From assembly GCA_023614405.1 (NCBI GenBank), contig CM042684.1:531386682-531450681 (forward strand): a DNA stretch of 64,000 bases, written 5' to 3'. Numbering within the stretch: the first letter of the stretch is position 1; each line of letters starts with the position of its first letter. The translations under genes and the position numbers were made by a program. Shown here piece after piece: positions 51,199-60,680 of this stretch. The DNA comes from Avena insularis. Lineage: Eukaryota > Streptophyta > Magnoliopsida > Poales > Poaceae. The notes under the pieces were generated by a model. It searched no databases, had not been told where the DNA came from, and saw only the letters and a program-made list of their open reading frames with translations.

Positions 51199-51323
51199 TG
51201 GTGTCTCTACTCTCGCACACCATCATGTTTGCGGTTGATAACTTCATAAGGATGCCTATTTATAGATTAAGCAGCACAACATGGTGTCGACACTCACGAC
51301 ATAATGTCGACACTCTTGTCGAT

Positions 51324-51470
51324 AGTCCCGGTTGGAGCCACTAACCGGGACTAAAGATATTTCCCGCCATTTCCTACCACTTTCTGCTATGCTTTCCCGC
51401 CCTTTCCCTCTAACCGGACCTTTTAGTCCCAGTTGGAGCCACTAACCGGGACTAAAGATATTTCCCGACA
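51324..51470 (+). repeat. CACTA-type foldback repeats (AGTCCCGGTT...AACCGGGACT), two copies
   Basis: Copy 1 has perfect 10-bp arms at 51324-51333 and 51343-51352 around GGAGCCACT. Copy 2 (51425-51434 and 51444-51453) has one arm change. They are 101 bp apart, and both continue into AAAGATATTTCCCG. Foldbacks of this CCGGTT/AACCGG type are known as subterminal repeats of grass CACTA elements and related MITEs. Confidence 0.7.
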
Positions 51471-51569
51471 TTTCCCATCGCTTCCCGCTATGTATTCCCA
51501 CCCTTTCCCTCTATATCTAGGCCGACCGCGCCATGGCTATCCACACATCCACACCTTCTTCTCTCAACA

Positions 51570-52181
51570 ATGGACACCGCATACTGGGCCATTCTCACAC
51601 TCGAAGAGACCGAGGCGTTGTGCGCCTCCAGCTACCCATGCCCACCGGGCTACCGGGTGCCCACTGACTGGATGCTGAGCATTGGAGGAGTTCCTGTCCC
51701 TCCTGTGCCTCAAGGTTCCACCCGCTAGGCGGCCATCATGAACCACTTCTACCTAGAGCTCATGCCAGAGCAGCGGATGGATCCCCAATGGAATCCCGAC
51801 AACTACGACACTTGGAATGCCTTATTTGCTAACCGGTAGGAAAGGGAGCTCTCTAGGTATGAGGGTGACGACTCGCCCCAGGTGAACCATAATGAAACTG
51901 GTCGTCGCCTGTGGTGGGCGAACCGGACTATCACCGGTGTGATGCGCTACATCACTAAGGGAGATCATCCTCGCATGCGGTACCCACGCTTGCACCCGCC
52001 GCAAAGCCACAATAAGGGTGGCTGTGGTGAAGGCCGCGGGCATAGAGGCATCGTCATCCGGGAGCCCCTCCCCCCCCCCCCCCCGCGCGTCGTGCATCTA
52101 AGGCCAGAGTGGCAGGTGCCTCCAGAATATGTCATGGTTCACGGTCCCCGGTTCCCCCTACACAAGCCAGGGAAGGGCTGA
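51570..52181 (+). pseudogene. CACTA-associated second ORF, nonsense-interrupted
   Basis: The frame from ATG 51570 reads MDTAYWAILTLEETEALCAS and is interrupted by TAG at 51726 and TAG at 51837. It continues in the same frame to TGA 52179-52181 with MNHFYLELMPEQRMDPQW, GRRLWWANRTITGVMRYITK and a Pro-rich stretch encoded by a run of 15 C. I recognise this as a hypothetical protein often found beside CCGGTT-type CACTA repeats in Triticeae, but I know no function. All three pieces staying in one frame despite the stops suggests recent inactivation. The foldback repeats lie about 100 bp upstream. Confidence 0.6.
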
Positions 52182-52635
52182 GGATCCCCAGAATATGCCA
52201 TAGCGACGACGACGAACATGATTCGGAAGATGACCCTGAAGCTGCATACTATAGGGCTAGACATGATTATGACTAATCCATTGGCTAGGACAAATGGTTC
52301 GTTTGTGTACCAAGATTGTTGAGAGATCCACTGTTTTCATTCTGTAATGCATTTTTATTTGAAAATGGCAAAATGGAAAATAGTTTGAACAATTATTTTA
52401 GGAAACAGAAAATGGTTCTGCATTAGTTATTCAAATTCAAACACTTTTCATGTTGAAAGTGTTTTCAAATTCAAATTTAAACCATTTCAGAAATTTCAAA
52501 TTTAAACCATTTCAAATTTAATAGTTTGAATAATTATTTTATAAGATAGAAAGTTTTTTCAAATTAAAATCATTTCAAATGAGGTTTGATAATATGTATT
52601 TCATAATAATTAATATTAAATATATATTTGAAATT
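52182..52635 (+). other. AT-rich gene-free stretch
   Basis: This begins with an out-of-frame continuation of the ORF above (to about 52315), then very AT-rich sequence with short direct repeats of AAATTTAAACCATTTCA. No gene, terminal repeat or RNA was seen. Confidence 0.5.
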
Positions 52636-53420
52636 GAATTTGGAGGGCAACTTCCACTAATGGGTCAAATTCCCGAAGGAAAAAGGCCCAAAAGTGAAGC
52701 CACCCAAAGGGAGGGAGGCCCAGCCGCCTAAGGGGTCCTAGCCGCCGCCCAATGGGGGCCCACCCGCCCAGCTTAGGGTTGTGCACGGGGATGGCGCCCA
52801 CCTGGCTCGGTCGGCTGACCCACCTTCCCATGCGCCTCCTCCTCCCACCTCCTCCTCTTTTAGTCCCACCTCGGGACTTGAGGGAAGGGAGTATCCCCTT
52901 TTGCCCTATATAAGGAGGGGCATAGGGGTGGGGAAATTACACCAATAATTCTTTGAGGCATTTTTCCCAGGGAATGAATCTCTCTCTCCCGTTGCCTTCT
53001 TATGATGGCGTGCTCCCTGAAAGGACCGTACACACAAGAGACAATGCACCTGCATCACGCCGCTGCGTTGCAGGGATTATTCTAACCAGAAGATCTACTT
53101 CCACACTCTCGGCAGGGATCAAAGAACCAGAGATTGTCATCGTGCAACTTATGTGTGCGAAACCACGAGGGTGCTGCCATTAGTTTCACCTTGGATGTCG
53201 CGAGTCAGATAGCTACACGATGGAGCAATGGGGTGAATTGCGAGGAGCTTCACGACCTTGAGGTTGGCTAAGAGTACGACTACGTCTTCACGTTCCCCTC
53301 GAAACGTTAACTACTTTTAGACTGCAAGGATATGTATCGTATCTGAAACTTCTCCGTTACAACATTACTTTTAGATAGATTCTGACAGTTAGGTGTGTTC
53401 GTGTAGGAGAAATTTGTGTT
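52636..53420 (+). mobile_element. LTR-like promoter segment, family unassigned
   Basis: It has a GC-rich stretch with GGCCCA-type motifs, then CCTATATAAGGAGGGG (TATA at 52909-52916), then a pyrimidine-rich leader and phrases such as GCATCACGCCGCTG and AGAGTACGACTACGTC that are reminiscent of Triticeae LTR R/U5 regions. No TG/CA ends or target duplications were found, so this is a tentative solo-LTR or truncated LTR. Confidence 0.35.
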
Positions 53421-53430
53421 TTCTATCCTG

Positions 53431-53810
53431 AACACCTTCACATACCGCCCACCCAAGCTCCCCCAACCCCGATTGACGGCCTCCTCAGCATCTACGCGTC
53501 GCCGATTGGGTGGATCTGCATGGAGGGAGGCGGATTGCGCTCCAAACGATAAGAGCTCCGATCGGCTTATGACCTCAGCCCCCTCACGCAGTACAAAAAG
53601 GCGTTCGCGTGGGCTGAGTTTCGGTGGACCCTAAAATTTTTAGGGCCCGATCTAAAATACATTGTTTGAGTTGCTCTTATCCAAGGTCAATTCTTGTGCG
53701 AGGAAATGGTCCATGTGCGCGCATGCCACCGGCCACGGCACACACACGCACCCACCGTGACCGCACGTGTCCGTGTCAAATATTCATAGGCATCGTAGAC
53801 AAATCCAAAA
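53431..53810 (+). repeat. Direct duplication, copy 1
   Basis: Shares AACACCTTCACATACC, GATTGGGTGGATCTGCATGG, TGAGTTTCGGTGGACCCTAA and the tract from TTGTTTGAGTT to CATAGGCATC with 54136-54566 (offset 705 bp at the start). No conserved reading frame; the parent repeat is not identified. Confidence 0.8.
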
Positions 53811-53839
53811 ATAGGGGAGAGAAACTTCTCTGGCGCTCT

Positions 53840-53861
53840 GGCGCATATGTCCATATGCGCC
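53840..53861 (+). repeat. Short palindrome GGCGCATATG-tc-CATATGCGCC
   Basis: Perfect 10-bp arms with a 2-bp spacer, in the AT-rich DNA between the two direct copies. Possibly the centre of a small foldback element; function unknown. Confidence 0.6.
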
Positions 53862-54135
53862 ACAGAACATGTAAAAACAGATCCCGGATCGTCTTTTTAG
53901 TTTTATAAAAAATAAACAAAAATAATAGAAACTTCAAAAAAATAATTCCTTTAAGTAGTAGTTAGATTTTAGGGTATAGATCTAGACAAAATTGAAAAAC
54001 ATGAATTTCGATGTATTTTGTAAAAATAGGTCATGGCACGGTAAAACGGCTATAACTTTTGCATACGATGTCGAAAAAAAATCGTTAACCTATCAAAATG
54101 ATCGTCGCGAAATTTTCTATTCGAATTCAACCCCG

Positions 54136-54566
54136 AACACCTTCACATACCGTACATCCGGCCCCCCACAACCCCGATTGACAGCCTCCTCGACATCTAC
54201 ATGTCGCCGATTGGGTGGATCTGCATGGAGGGAAGCGGATTGCGCTTACGGCCACAACCTCCTCGCGCAATAAAAAAAGCGTTCGCGTGGACTGAGTTTC
54301 GGTGGACCCTAAAAATTTTATGGGCCAGATCTAAAATACGGTTCCTATTCGTGCCAAAAAAAAGGAACTCCAAACCGCAAAACCCTAGAATTTTACAATA
54401 TTTTCCTTTTTACGGTATTGTTTGAGTTACTCTTATCCAAGGTCAATTCTTGTGCGAGGAAATGGTCCGTGTGCACGCATGCCACCGGCCACGGCACACA
54501 CACGCACCCACGGTGACCGCACGTGTCCGTGTCGAATATTCATAGGCATCTTAGAGAAATCCAAGA
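54136..54566 (+). repeat. Direct duplication, copy 2
   Basis: Partner of 53431-53810. It has an extra A-rich insertion of about 70 bp near 54350-54415 and lacks about 35 bp of copy 1 in the middle, so the copies are old. Confidence 0.8.
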
Positions 54567-54621
54567 ATTGTACTAGCTACCTCACCCCTATGTATGGGTA
54601 ATGTATGCTCTGTTTTTGTCA

Positions 54622-54804
54622 TCAGCTTATGAACACAGAAGGAGGTTGCATTATTTCGATACCGACAAGCCGATCTCGAGGATGGATTCTACAAATATCC
54701 ATAGCAGCAATGACATCTCTCATTCGAGAAAGATCTTCCCTTCTCTTGGCTGTTGCTCTCTCGGTCGCATCATACAAAGTTGACGTGACAACCTTGACAA
54801 TCAT
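54622..54804 (-). CDS. Unrecognised open frame, possible gene fragment
   Basis: The minus-strand frame from ATG 54804 gives 60 residues rich in Arg, Ala and Ile (TLYDATERATAKRREDLSRM...), ending at TGA. Upstream of the ATG the frame stays open for roughly another 150 bp without a stop, which is notable in AT-rich DNA. It lies about 400 bp downstream of the LEA gene's stop codon, on the same strand. I recognise no family. It may be a captured exon or chance. Confidence 0.2.
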   Translation of the reverse strand: MIVKVVTSTLYDATERATAKRREDLSRMRDVIAAMDICRIHPRDRLVGIEIMQPPSVFIS

Positions 54805-55116
54805 ATCAGAGAATATTTTTGATAAAGAGAATACATATACTGATCGAAGATGCTTCCATCAAGTGCGCAGGCTTTGCTATAGATAGATTCTCTGTTTTGC
54901 TTTGCTAGTAATAATGAAATACTATCGGTACGTAGCGCTAAAAAGTGCAGCTAGCATATAATTTTGAAACTTATTCTTCAATCTAATAAGTCTTCCTTAA
55001 TTTACTGCCGAGTGCGCGTTTGATAACGACAAGTAGTGGATCTGCTCGTGATCACAAAGATCACGAAAAATATCGGTCCAACGATTTAGAGAAAGTCAAA
55101 CCATGGATTTTTTCTC

Positions 55117-55130
55117 ATTATTATTGTGTG
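55117..55130 (-). terminator. Possible poly(A) signal of the LEA14 gene
   Basis: The minus strand reads CACAATAATAATGAGAAAA about 70-85 bp downstream of the stop codon, an AATAAT-type near-upstream element as common in plants. The cleavage site cannot be fixed from sequence alone. Confidence 0.35.
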
Positions 55131-55199
55131 GCCAATTCAGTATACAGGCAAAAGCAGAGCAGGCTAGATCGAGCAGAGCATCTGCGTTGCATTGCCTAG

Positions 55200-56333
55200 C
55201 TACTGGGCGGCGGCGGGGACGGCCGCTTCTTCCTTGTCGCCTCCGCCGCCGAAGAAGTCGCTGAGCGTGGGTAGCTTGAACTCGCCGGCGGTGTTGAGCG
55301 GGATGGTGAGGTTTCCGATGATGGGGAGGTCGATGGTGAGCTTGACCTCGAGCTCGTAGTCGATGTCCCAGTCCCTGCCCAGGTCCTTCATGATCGTGAT
55401 GAGCACGTTGTAGGGCACCTTGGCCGGCACCTCCAGCTTGGTGATCTCGCCGCTGTCCTCGATCCAGCCCGGGTCCGGGATCGTGCCGGACGCAACCTCC
55501 CTGTAAAGTAAGAGCAAAGGGAGGATTAGGCATCGATCTCATGGTGGTGATGGTGTGTGTTGAGTCCTAAACCTGGAATTGGACCAGTGCAGTCCAGTCC
55601 AATGGACTTTGGACTTTTTTTTTGTTGGATCCAAGTGGACAGGGCCTCAATGGACATGGATATTTTTGGACATCACGTCCAATACAATCGACCGGACTTC
55701 GGACCTGAAGACCTGGATAGGGAGGCGCGAGAGGGCGGAGAGCGTGGCTGCACGAGTGGGGAATTCACCGGTGTAGGAGGCGAGGAAGAGGATCGGGACA
55801 GAGACGGGGAACAGATGTTTATTTTTTCTTGCGGATCGAGAGACAAAGTCAAGGTTTCCCTTGAGCCAACTCGTACAGCTGCGCGATCCAAGTAATATGC
55901 GTTTTGGATCTGGACCCTAATCCAGTTGACCATGATCGATGACATTCAAGAAGAAGAAGAAGAAGAAGAAGAAGAAGAAGAAGAAGAAGAAGAAGGAGGA
56001 GGAGGAGGAGGAGGAGGAGGAGGAGGAGGACATTCAAGAAGAAGAAGAAGAAGAAGAAGAAGAAGAAGAAGAAGAAGAAGGAGGAGGAGGAGGAGGAGGA
56101 GGAGGAGGAGGTGTTGGGGGATCTTACTTTCCTCCGCACTTGAGGACGTATGCGATGTCGCAGATGGGGATGCGGTGGGAGTAGGGGTTGGTGACGTTGA
56201 CGTGGCTGTGCACGGTGATGGCGTCGCGGGTCATGCCCTTGAAGCTCACCTTGTCCAGCGACGCCTCCGGCTTGGGCATGTGCGCGATCTTGTCCGCCAC
56301 GAAACCCTTCGCCTTGTCCATCAGGCTCGACAT
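55200..56333 (-). CDS. LEA14: LEA14-like late embryogenesis abundant protein (LEA_2/WHy domain), two exons
   Basis: Exon 1 is 56333-56128 and exon 2 is 55500-55200. The 627-bp intron has GT at 56127-56126 and AG at 55502-55501, after a pyrimidine-rich CTTTACAG. Joining gives 507 nt, 168 residues plus TAG, with a codon split after AA. The protein starts MSSLMDKAKGFVADK, then has MPKPEASLDKVSF, VNVTNPYSHRIPICDIAY, SGTIPDPG, a VPYNVLITIMKDLG helix and WDIDYELEVKLTIDLPIIG, the order of plant LEA14/desiccation-related proteins. It ends in FFGGGGDKEEAAVPAAAQ, a Gly/Ala tail longer than in the 151-residue Arabidopsis LEA14. There is no signal peptide, so it is probably cytosolic. Known relatives are induced by dehydration, salt, cold and ABA, and are thought to protect proteins or membranes; this is inferred from the family. 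The frame is intact and splice sites are canonical. Confidence 0.93.
55941..56111 (+). repeat. Duplicated compound microsatellite (GAA)n(GGA)n in the LEA14 intron
   Basis: Two 83-88 bp units each begin GACATTCAAG and run into about 15 GAA then 10-12 GGA triplets (unit 1 from 55941, unit 2 from 56029). In the LEA14 transcript this is a pure pyrimidine tract of UUC and UCC, starting about 16 nt after the 5' splice site. The strand asymmetry is complete, so it has mirror-repeat/triplex potential. Confidence 0.95.
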
Positions 56334-56466
56334 GGCCGCCGGCGACTCGCTCTAGCAGCTTCCTCTGCTCGGGATCTTACAGACGGTGGTGGTGCGCAGC
56401 GTGTCCTTGGGAAGAAGGAGAAGAAGAATACCGGAGGCAGAGGAGGACGCACGCACGCACGCGGCG

Positions 56467-56472
56467 TTTATA
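56467..56472 (-). promoter_or_regulatory. TATA box of the LEA14 gene
   Basis: The minus strand reads CCTATAAAC within GC-rich DNA, 134 bp upstream of the ATG. Transcription would start near 56440, giving a leader of about 105 nt. An ACGTG core (TACGTG, 56569-56574, plus strand), compatible with an ABA-response element, lies about 100 bp further upstream, and a CACGCG motif lies at about 56510. Both are suggestive only. Confidence 0.55.
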
Positions 56473-56574
56473 GGAGGAGGGCACGACGCGGCGGGCGGCG
56501 TGTGCACCGCGTGGAATCCGATCGATCGATCGCGTAGGGATATTTTTTGTGTTTTGGTACTGTAGGAGTACGTG

Positions 56575-56960
56575 ATACCCGATTAATTTATATCGCGACT
56601 GGTTGAAGTTTTCTGGCCGACTTTTTGGGTTGCCTGGAATCGTGTAGCGGCGAGGGGAATTTTGTGATGGGGAAAAAGGAGAGACGATGGACGAAGCTTC
56701 TGCTCGGCACGGCACCCCCCACGCGGCGCGATGCTCCCCATGGTGGACGGTGCTGACTCGAATCTCGCATCTCCTGCCGTTCTTATCTGATGCCGCCTGT
56801 CGCACTGCACCGATCGCATCCTGCCGACCAAGCAGATTGTGTAATAAAATATACTCCCAGTTTTCCCTGTTCTTTTCTCAATTTTTTTCCTCAGCGGATG
56901 TCGATACTCCATCCTTTGTTGTTTCTACGCTTGGAGATTATAATTGAGAGTTTATGGACC
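56575..56960. other. LEA14 upstream region
   Basis: Moderately GC-rich, no repeat boundary or coding frame that I can support. It would be the distal promoter of the minus-strand LEA gene. Confidence 0.4.
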
Positions 56961-56967
56961 GAATCAG

Positions 56968-58250
56968 CGTGCCAATTTTTTTTAAAAGGGCATATATCAA
57001 CTGACATTACGGATGCACATAGAAAAAATAAATACAGAAAAAAGTCCACTACAGCAATCTCTGCCTTACAACAGAGGTCTAAACACCAGCGAGATAGTAC
57101 CAGAAATAGATCCTCTCCAAAAACGACGTTCCAAGAAGAAAACAGTGCACAAACGCCGTCATCACCCTGATCATCGACCATGGGTTTTCACCCCGGAGAA
57201 AGTCCACGCTCACAAAACAATGCCTTTAACAAGGCCGTTGCCATGCCATACAATTAAGGCCAGACCTTAAATTTTAACCCTGGAAGTTTGAACTCTGCAT
57301 TCCTACTATACCGTCACCCCCACTTTACGATGTAGGTGCTCCAAGACCCATAACACCAAGCCAAAACCTCATCACCATCAGGATTCAAACAACCATTACC
57401 AGTTCTGAGACCTCGGCCTCCATGTTATTCTTCGCGACTGACTTCACCATGGGACTAAAGGTATGCCCTTGATGGCAATAAACTGCAAAGCTTCGTATCG
57501 CTCCCTCTAAAATGGTCAGATAAAAATATGGTTGCGCGCGACCGAAACCCATCCAATCCAGCGAAATCCGGAATATCGTCCATTGGAGTTCACCATCGGA
57601 GCCTTCCGGAACTCGACACTCCATCTAGAGGAAGGAAGACTAGCATTAAGTACATCCTCTTTTTGGCGCGAGAGGGATCTTAGGACTAGACCCCCTTTAT
57701 TCAAAGCCATACCAGTAGCCCCCACGCCACCCGCCAGCAACCTACATGATCTGCCTCATCAAGCCCAACCGATGGTCATGGCTAGCAGCGTGTAAGGAGG
57801 CGACAACGCAGGGTCGGTCCTCCACCGAATCCGGTCGTGGCATGGTGAGGAGGAGATGTGGAGATGATAGAGAGAACCACCCGGATCAAAGATCTAGGGT
57901 TCGTCCCTTGCCGACCCGAAGCCCAACCCCCACCACCGGTCAAGCGCCGCCTAGGAGGACCTCTGCCACCACCCCGGATAGGGGCACCGCCTTGGCCGTT
58001 GCATGTTGACGCGTCGGCCGTTTCCACCCAGCAGCCTCGACGACCGTCATCGGCAACCACCACACACAAGCCTCTTTCATCAGTTGGGCCCGTCGTCGCG
58101 GCGAGAGGCGCAGGATCAGTGGGCTAGAGGAGGCGCGATGGAGTCATCCCTATGGCACCCTAGGGGACACGCATCGGTGCATGTGTCTCCGAGGCCTCGT
58201 TCGGTCGATCAAGGTAAGATCAGCCTAAGCAGTCTATTCACGTGTCGGCT
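56968..58250 (-). mobile_element. Non-LTR-like interspersed repeat with A-rich 3' end
   Basis: Read on the minus strand, the segment starts GC-rich, has no long intact frame, includes TTTCTCCGGGGTGAAAACCC, GTTGTAAGGCAGAGATTGC and GTAGTGGACTTTTTTC, and ends at GATATATGCCCTTTT followed by eight A (plus 56979-56986). This layout and wording match a common Triticeae non-autonomous LINE-like repeat that I recognise only by type. No target duplication was established, and the 5' boundary is approximate. Confidence 0.4.
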
Positions 58251-58269
58251 TTCTATGGTCAACAACTAA

Positions 58270-59294
58270 GGGTGTGTTTGGTAGAGTGCCTCCACTCAGA
58301 ATTTCCCAACTCAGATGAAATTTAGGTGTTTGGTAGATCGGGTCCGTGCTCTGGGCACTACCAACTCGATACGAAAACAACGCCTGGGCACTGCCCGCTA
58401 GCGAAGCCGAAATCGAGCTTCGCTCTTCCGCCCTGCTGGATCCATCCTGAAAAAAGGTCCCGCTCTTCCGCCACGCTTCACGCCTGTACGCTTCGTTATC
58501 GCCGCCGCCCCGCCAGATCCCGCCGGTTATCCTCCCCGCCGCCGTTCAACCTCCACTATCCCCGAGCGCCGCCTCCCCGCTCAGGTTGCGTGCTCGTCCG
58601 AAGCTCCGCATCGTCGCCATGGACGCAGGTGCAGGACGAGGATATCTGGCGCATATGCAGTAGTCCCCGACGCGCCGGACATGGACTCGGACCATCGCCC
58701 GCCTCTCTGTACCCAAGCACCGCCGCGCCGGTGGAGTGGTCCTGTCCAGGCGCCGCCGACGCGGTCAGGCCTCGCGTGGCTGCCCCCATCCGCTGCACGG
58801 CCCTGTCGCCCTCCTCCTCCCGCTGCCTGGCCCCGTCGCCCTCCGCTGCGGATGACCGCCGCACTCCCATACCTTCCTCACGCGCCAGCCCCTCCCCTCC
58901 TCATCTCCCGTCACCTCCGCGCGGCGCCACCGACGGGGAGCTCCCGGACCGCGCAACGCCCGATGCCGCGTCGCTCAGCGACCACCGCCGATGCCCCGTG
59001 TATCGACGACAAGGAGGGATCTGCTCCCAGCGCAGCGTCTTGCATAGAAGGGCCTGATTGCTTTTTAGATGTTTTGGTTAGGGACCTTGGTGCAACAGTT
59101 TGGACACCTCTGTTATTATTTTGTTTTGGGCCAATCTCCACCCACACGGGGCTATCAAACAAAGTATCAATTCAGATTCTCCTAACACACACGGGCTAAC
59201 AAACACACCCCAAAATCTCAGGACAGCTTGTATGAGATCAGATATCTCCAATGGGATATTAAATTCGAAGTGACACAGTCTACCAAACACACCC
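58270..59294. mobile_element. PIF/Harbinger (Tourist-like) non-autonomous element, 1025 bp, with GC-rich cargo
   Basis: Terminal inverted repeats GGGTGTGTTTGGTAGAGTG (58270) and its inverse ending at 59294 match at 18 of 19 positions. They are flanked by TAA on both sides (58267-58269 and 59295-59297), the 3-bp target duplication typical of PIF/Harbinger. The subterminal parts are AT-rich, but 58380-59060 is strongly GC-rich, Pro/Ser/Arg-rich when translated and unlike a MITE. It contains an open stretch 58326-59057 of uncertain meaning. No DDE transposase is encoded. The core may be a captured host gene fragment. Confidence 0.8.
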
Positions 59295-59297
59295 TAA

Positions 59298-59760
59298 CTG
59301 TTTCAAGGACGAGAGGATCCAGAGGACCTGAGCAAATGCAATGGTGAGGTTATAGCCCGCTTACGTGGCGTTTTTGTTAGTCCTAAGTAAAGGGACACCA
59401 AAAAAATGAGAAAAGTGAGCTCTCACATGCAACTGCTAGTTGTACCGCGTGCTTCTACACTCTCTCTGAGAGTGAGTGATGGGTTTTACATTAATAAACT
59501 ATTCATCCTTTGTTCAAGACTCTCTTCTTTCTCTAGGAGACTCTTGCTTCCCCGAAGTAGACTCCTACTTCAATTATCATCTGACCACTCTTTGTCTTTT
59601 CCCCATCTATGGACTTAGACCTCTCACACACAAAAATCAAAATCAAACGAATCCAAATATAACCAATCTATCTCCTTTGATGTCTTGTTGACAACAAATG
59701 GTCAGCCTGTGCGACATCAATGGAATTGGAATTAAAAATAAAGTAGACTTCGGTGAAGGA
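59298..59760. other. Gene-free stretch
   Basis: Mixed-composition DNA with pyrimidine-rich runs; no gene or repeat terminus that I can support. Confidence 0.4.
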
Positions 59761-59779
59761 ACCTATTCTCTGAAAATTG

Positions 59780-59865
59780 ACCTGAATTTATCTAAATTCG
59801 TGTTTAGTGTCTAGATACATGTGAATTTAAACAAATTTAAGTCATTTTTTTCCAGACGGAGGGAG
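59780..59865 (+). mobile_element. Stowaway MITE, right half only
   Basis: Ends TTTTTTCCAGACGGAGGGAG followed by TA at 59866, the hallmark Stowaway terminus and TA target. Inside is GTGTCTAGATACATGTGAAT, like the centre of Triticeae Stowaways. The left terminus (CTCCCTCCGT) is missing, so the element is truncated. Confidence 0.7.
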
Positions 59866-59867
59866 TA

Positions 59868-60680
59868 CATCTCTATAGCTTGTTATTGTATAAGTTGGTT
59901 ATAAATTGTTTATACATGATATGACTATACCTTATAGTCAACAGTCAGCTCAAATAAACATGCTCTCGGGCTCCAGGTGGCCAAGATGGTTTTATTTTTC
60001 AAACTCTAAAAAATTGAATTTAATGATTTTCCCAAAAATCTTAACAAAATACTTGCATCGTCCATCGTGTAATCTACCATTATGTAGTTTATTAACTTGA
60101 AATACTTTTTATTTTTGGCTCAGTAAAAAGATAAAATCGCACAAGATGACAAAATCATCACTCTCATGTACTGCTTGACACTGCTCACCGACGACAAAAG
60201 CTTAATCTATCATTTTCGCTCAGCCTAAAATACAACATATTTTGAGCTAAAATTTTACACAGTGATAGAACACATAGTTGGTAACATCATTGTATTTTTT
60301 TCAGAATTTTTTAGACTTTTAAGTTCAAATTTTTGAGCCATTACATCTCACTCGCAGTTGCCTCTGTTATTAAACTTTTGCTCTGACACAGAGTGTGAGA
60401 CAGCATTGGGGTCCTCTGATACTTCGGCCATGTCTGTTCAAAGCTGTATCGTGCTGACAGGCCGTGATATCTCTGCAGGGAGACGACTCGTTCCAGCCCT
60501 GTATTCACAATAAGGTGCACATGAAACCGGTCCAGCCCGTTTCCGTTTGTACCTGGGGCAGGCCAATGCGAAAGGAGGAGCAGCAGTGCACAATACTTTT
60601 TTCCCCGCTCTTTTTAAGTGAAAATGGTGAAGAGGTGGAAGAAATCTCCCGGTCGCCCAAGATGTACTGTCAAGCTTCTG
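59868..60680. other. AT-rich gene-free stretch
   Basis: No coding frame, RNA gene or recognised repeat terminus. The short open frame at 60464-60685 has no family features. Confidence 0.4.

Larger units (their letters stand above)
46166..51200 (+). mobile_element. CACTA (En/Spm-type) DNA transposon remnant
   Basis: This is defined by the TNP2-like transposase pseudogene (46388-49706) and flanking noncoding DNA. The left end is cut by the satellite junction at about 46165, so the left CACTA terminus is absent. The right terminus is uncertain. Position 51195-51200 reads GTAGTG, i.e. CACTAC on the minus strand, at the end of a hairpin, and is a candidate right terminus, but no matching left terminus exists to prove it. 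Confidence 0.6.

Noticed and set aside
55926..56537. Plus-strand ORF of 203 codons, Glu- and Arg-rich
   Set aside because: It is a reading of the (GAA)n(GGA)n intron tract and the antisense of LEA14 exon 1.
56968..58250. Target-site duplication for the minus-strand non-LTR repeat
   Set aside because: The best candidate (AATCAGCGTGCC versus ATCAGTGGGCT) has too many mismatches to be convincing.
58326..59057. 243-codon Ser/Pro/Arg-rich ORF as a host gene
   Set aside because: GC-rich DNA lacks stop codons by chance in several frames here; no domain is seen and it lies inside a Harbinger-type element.
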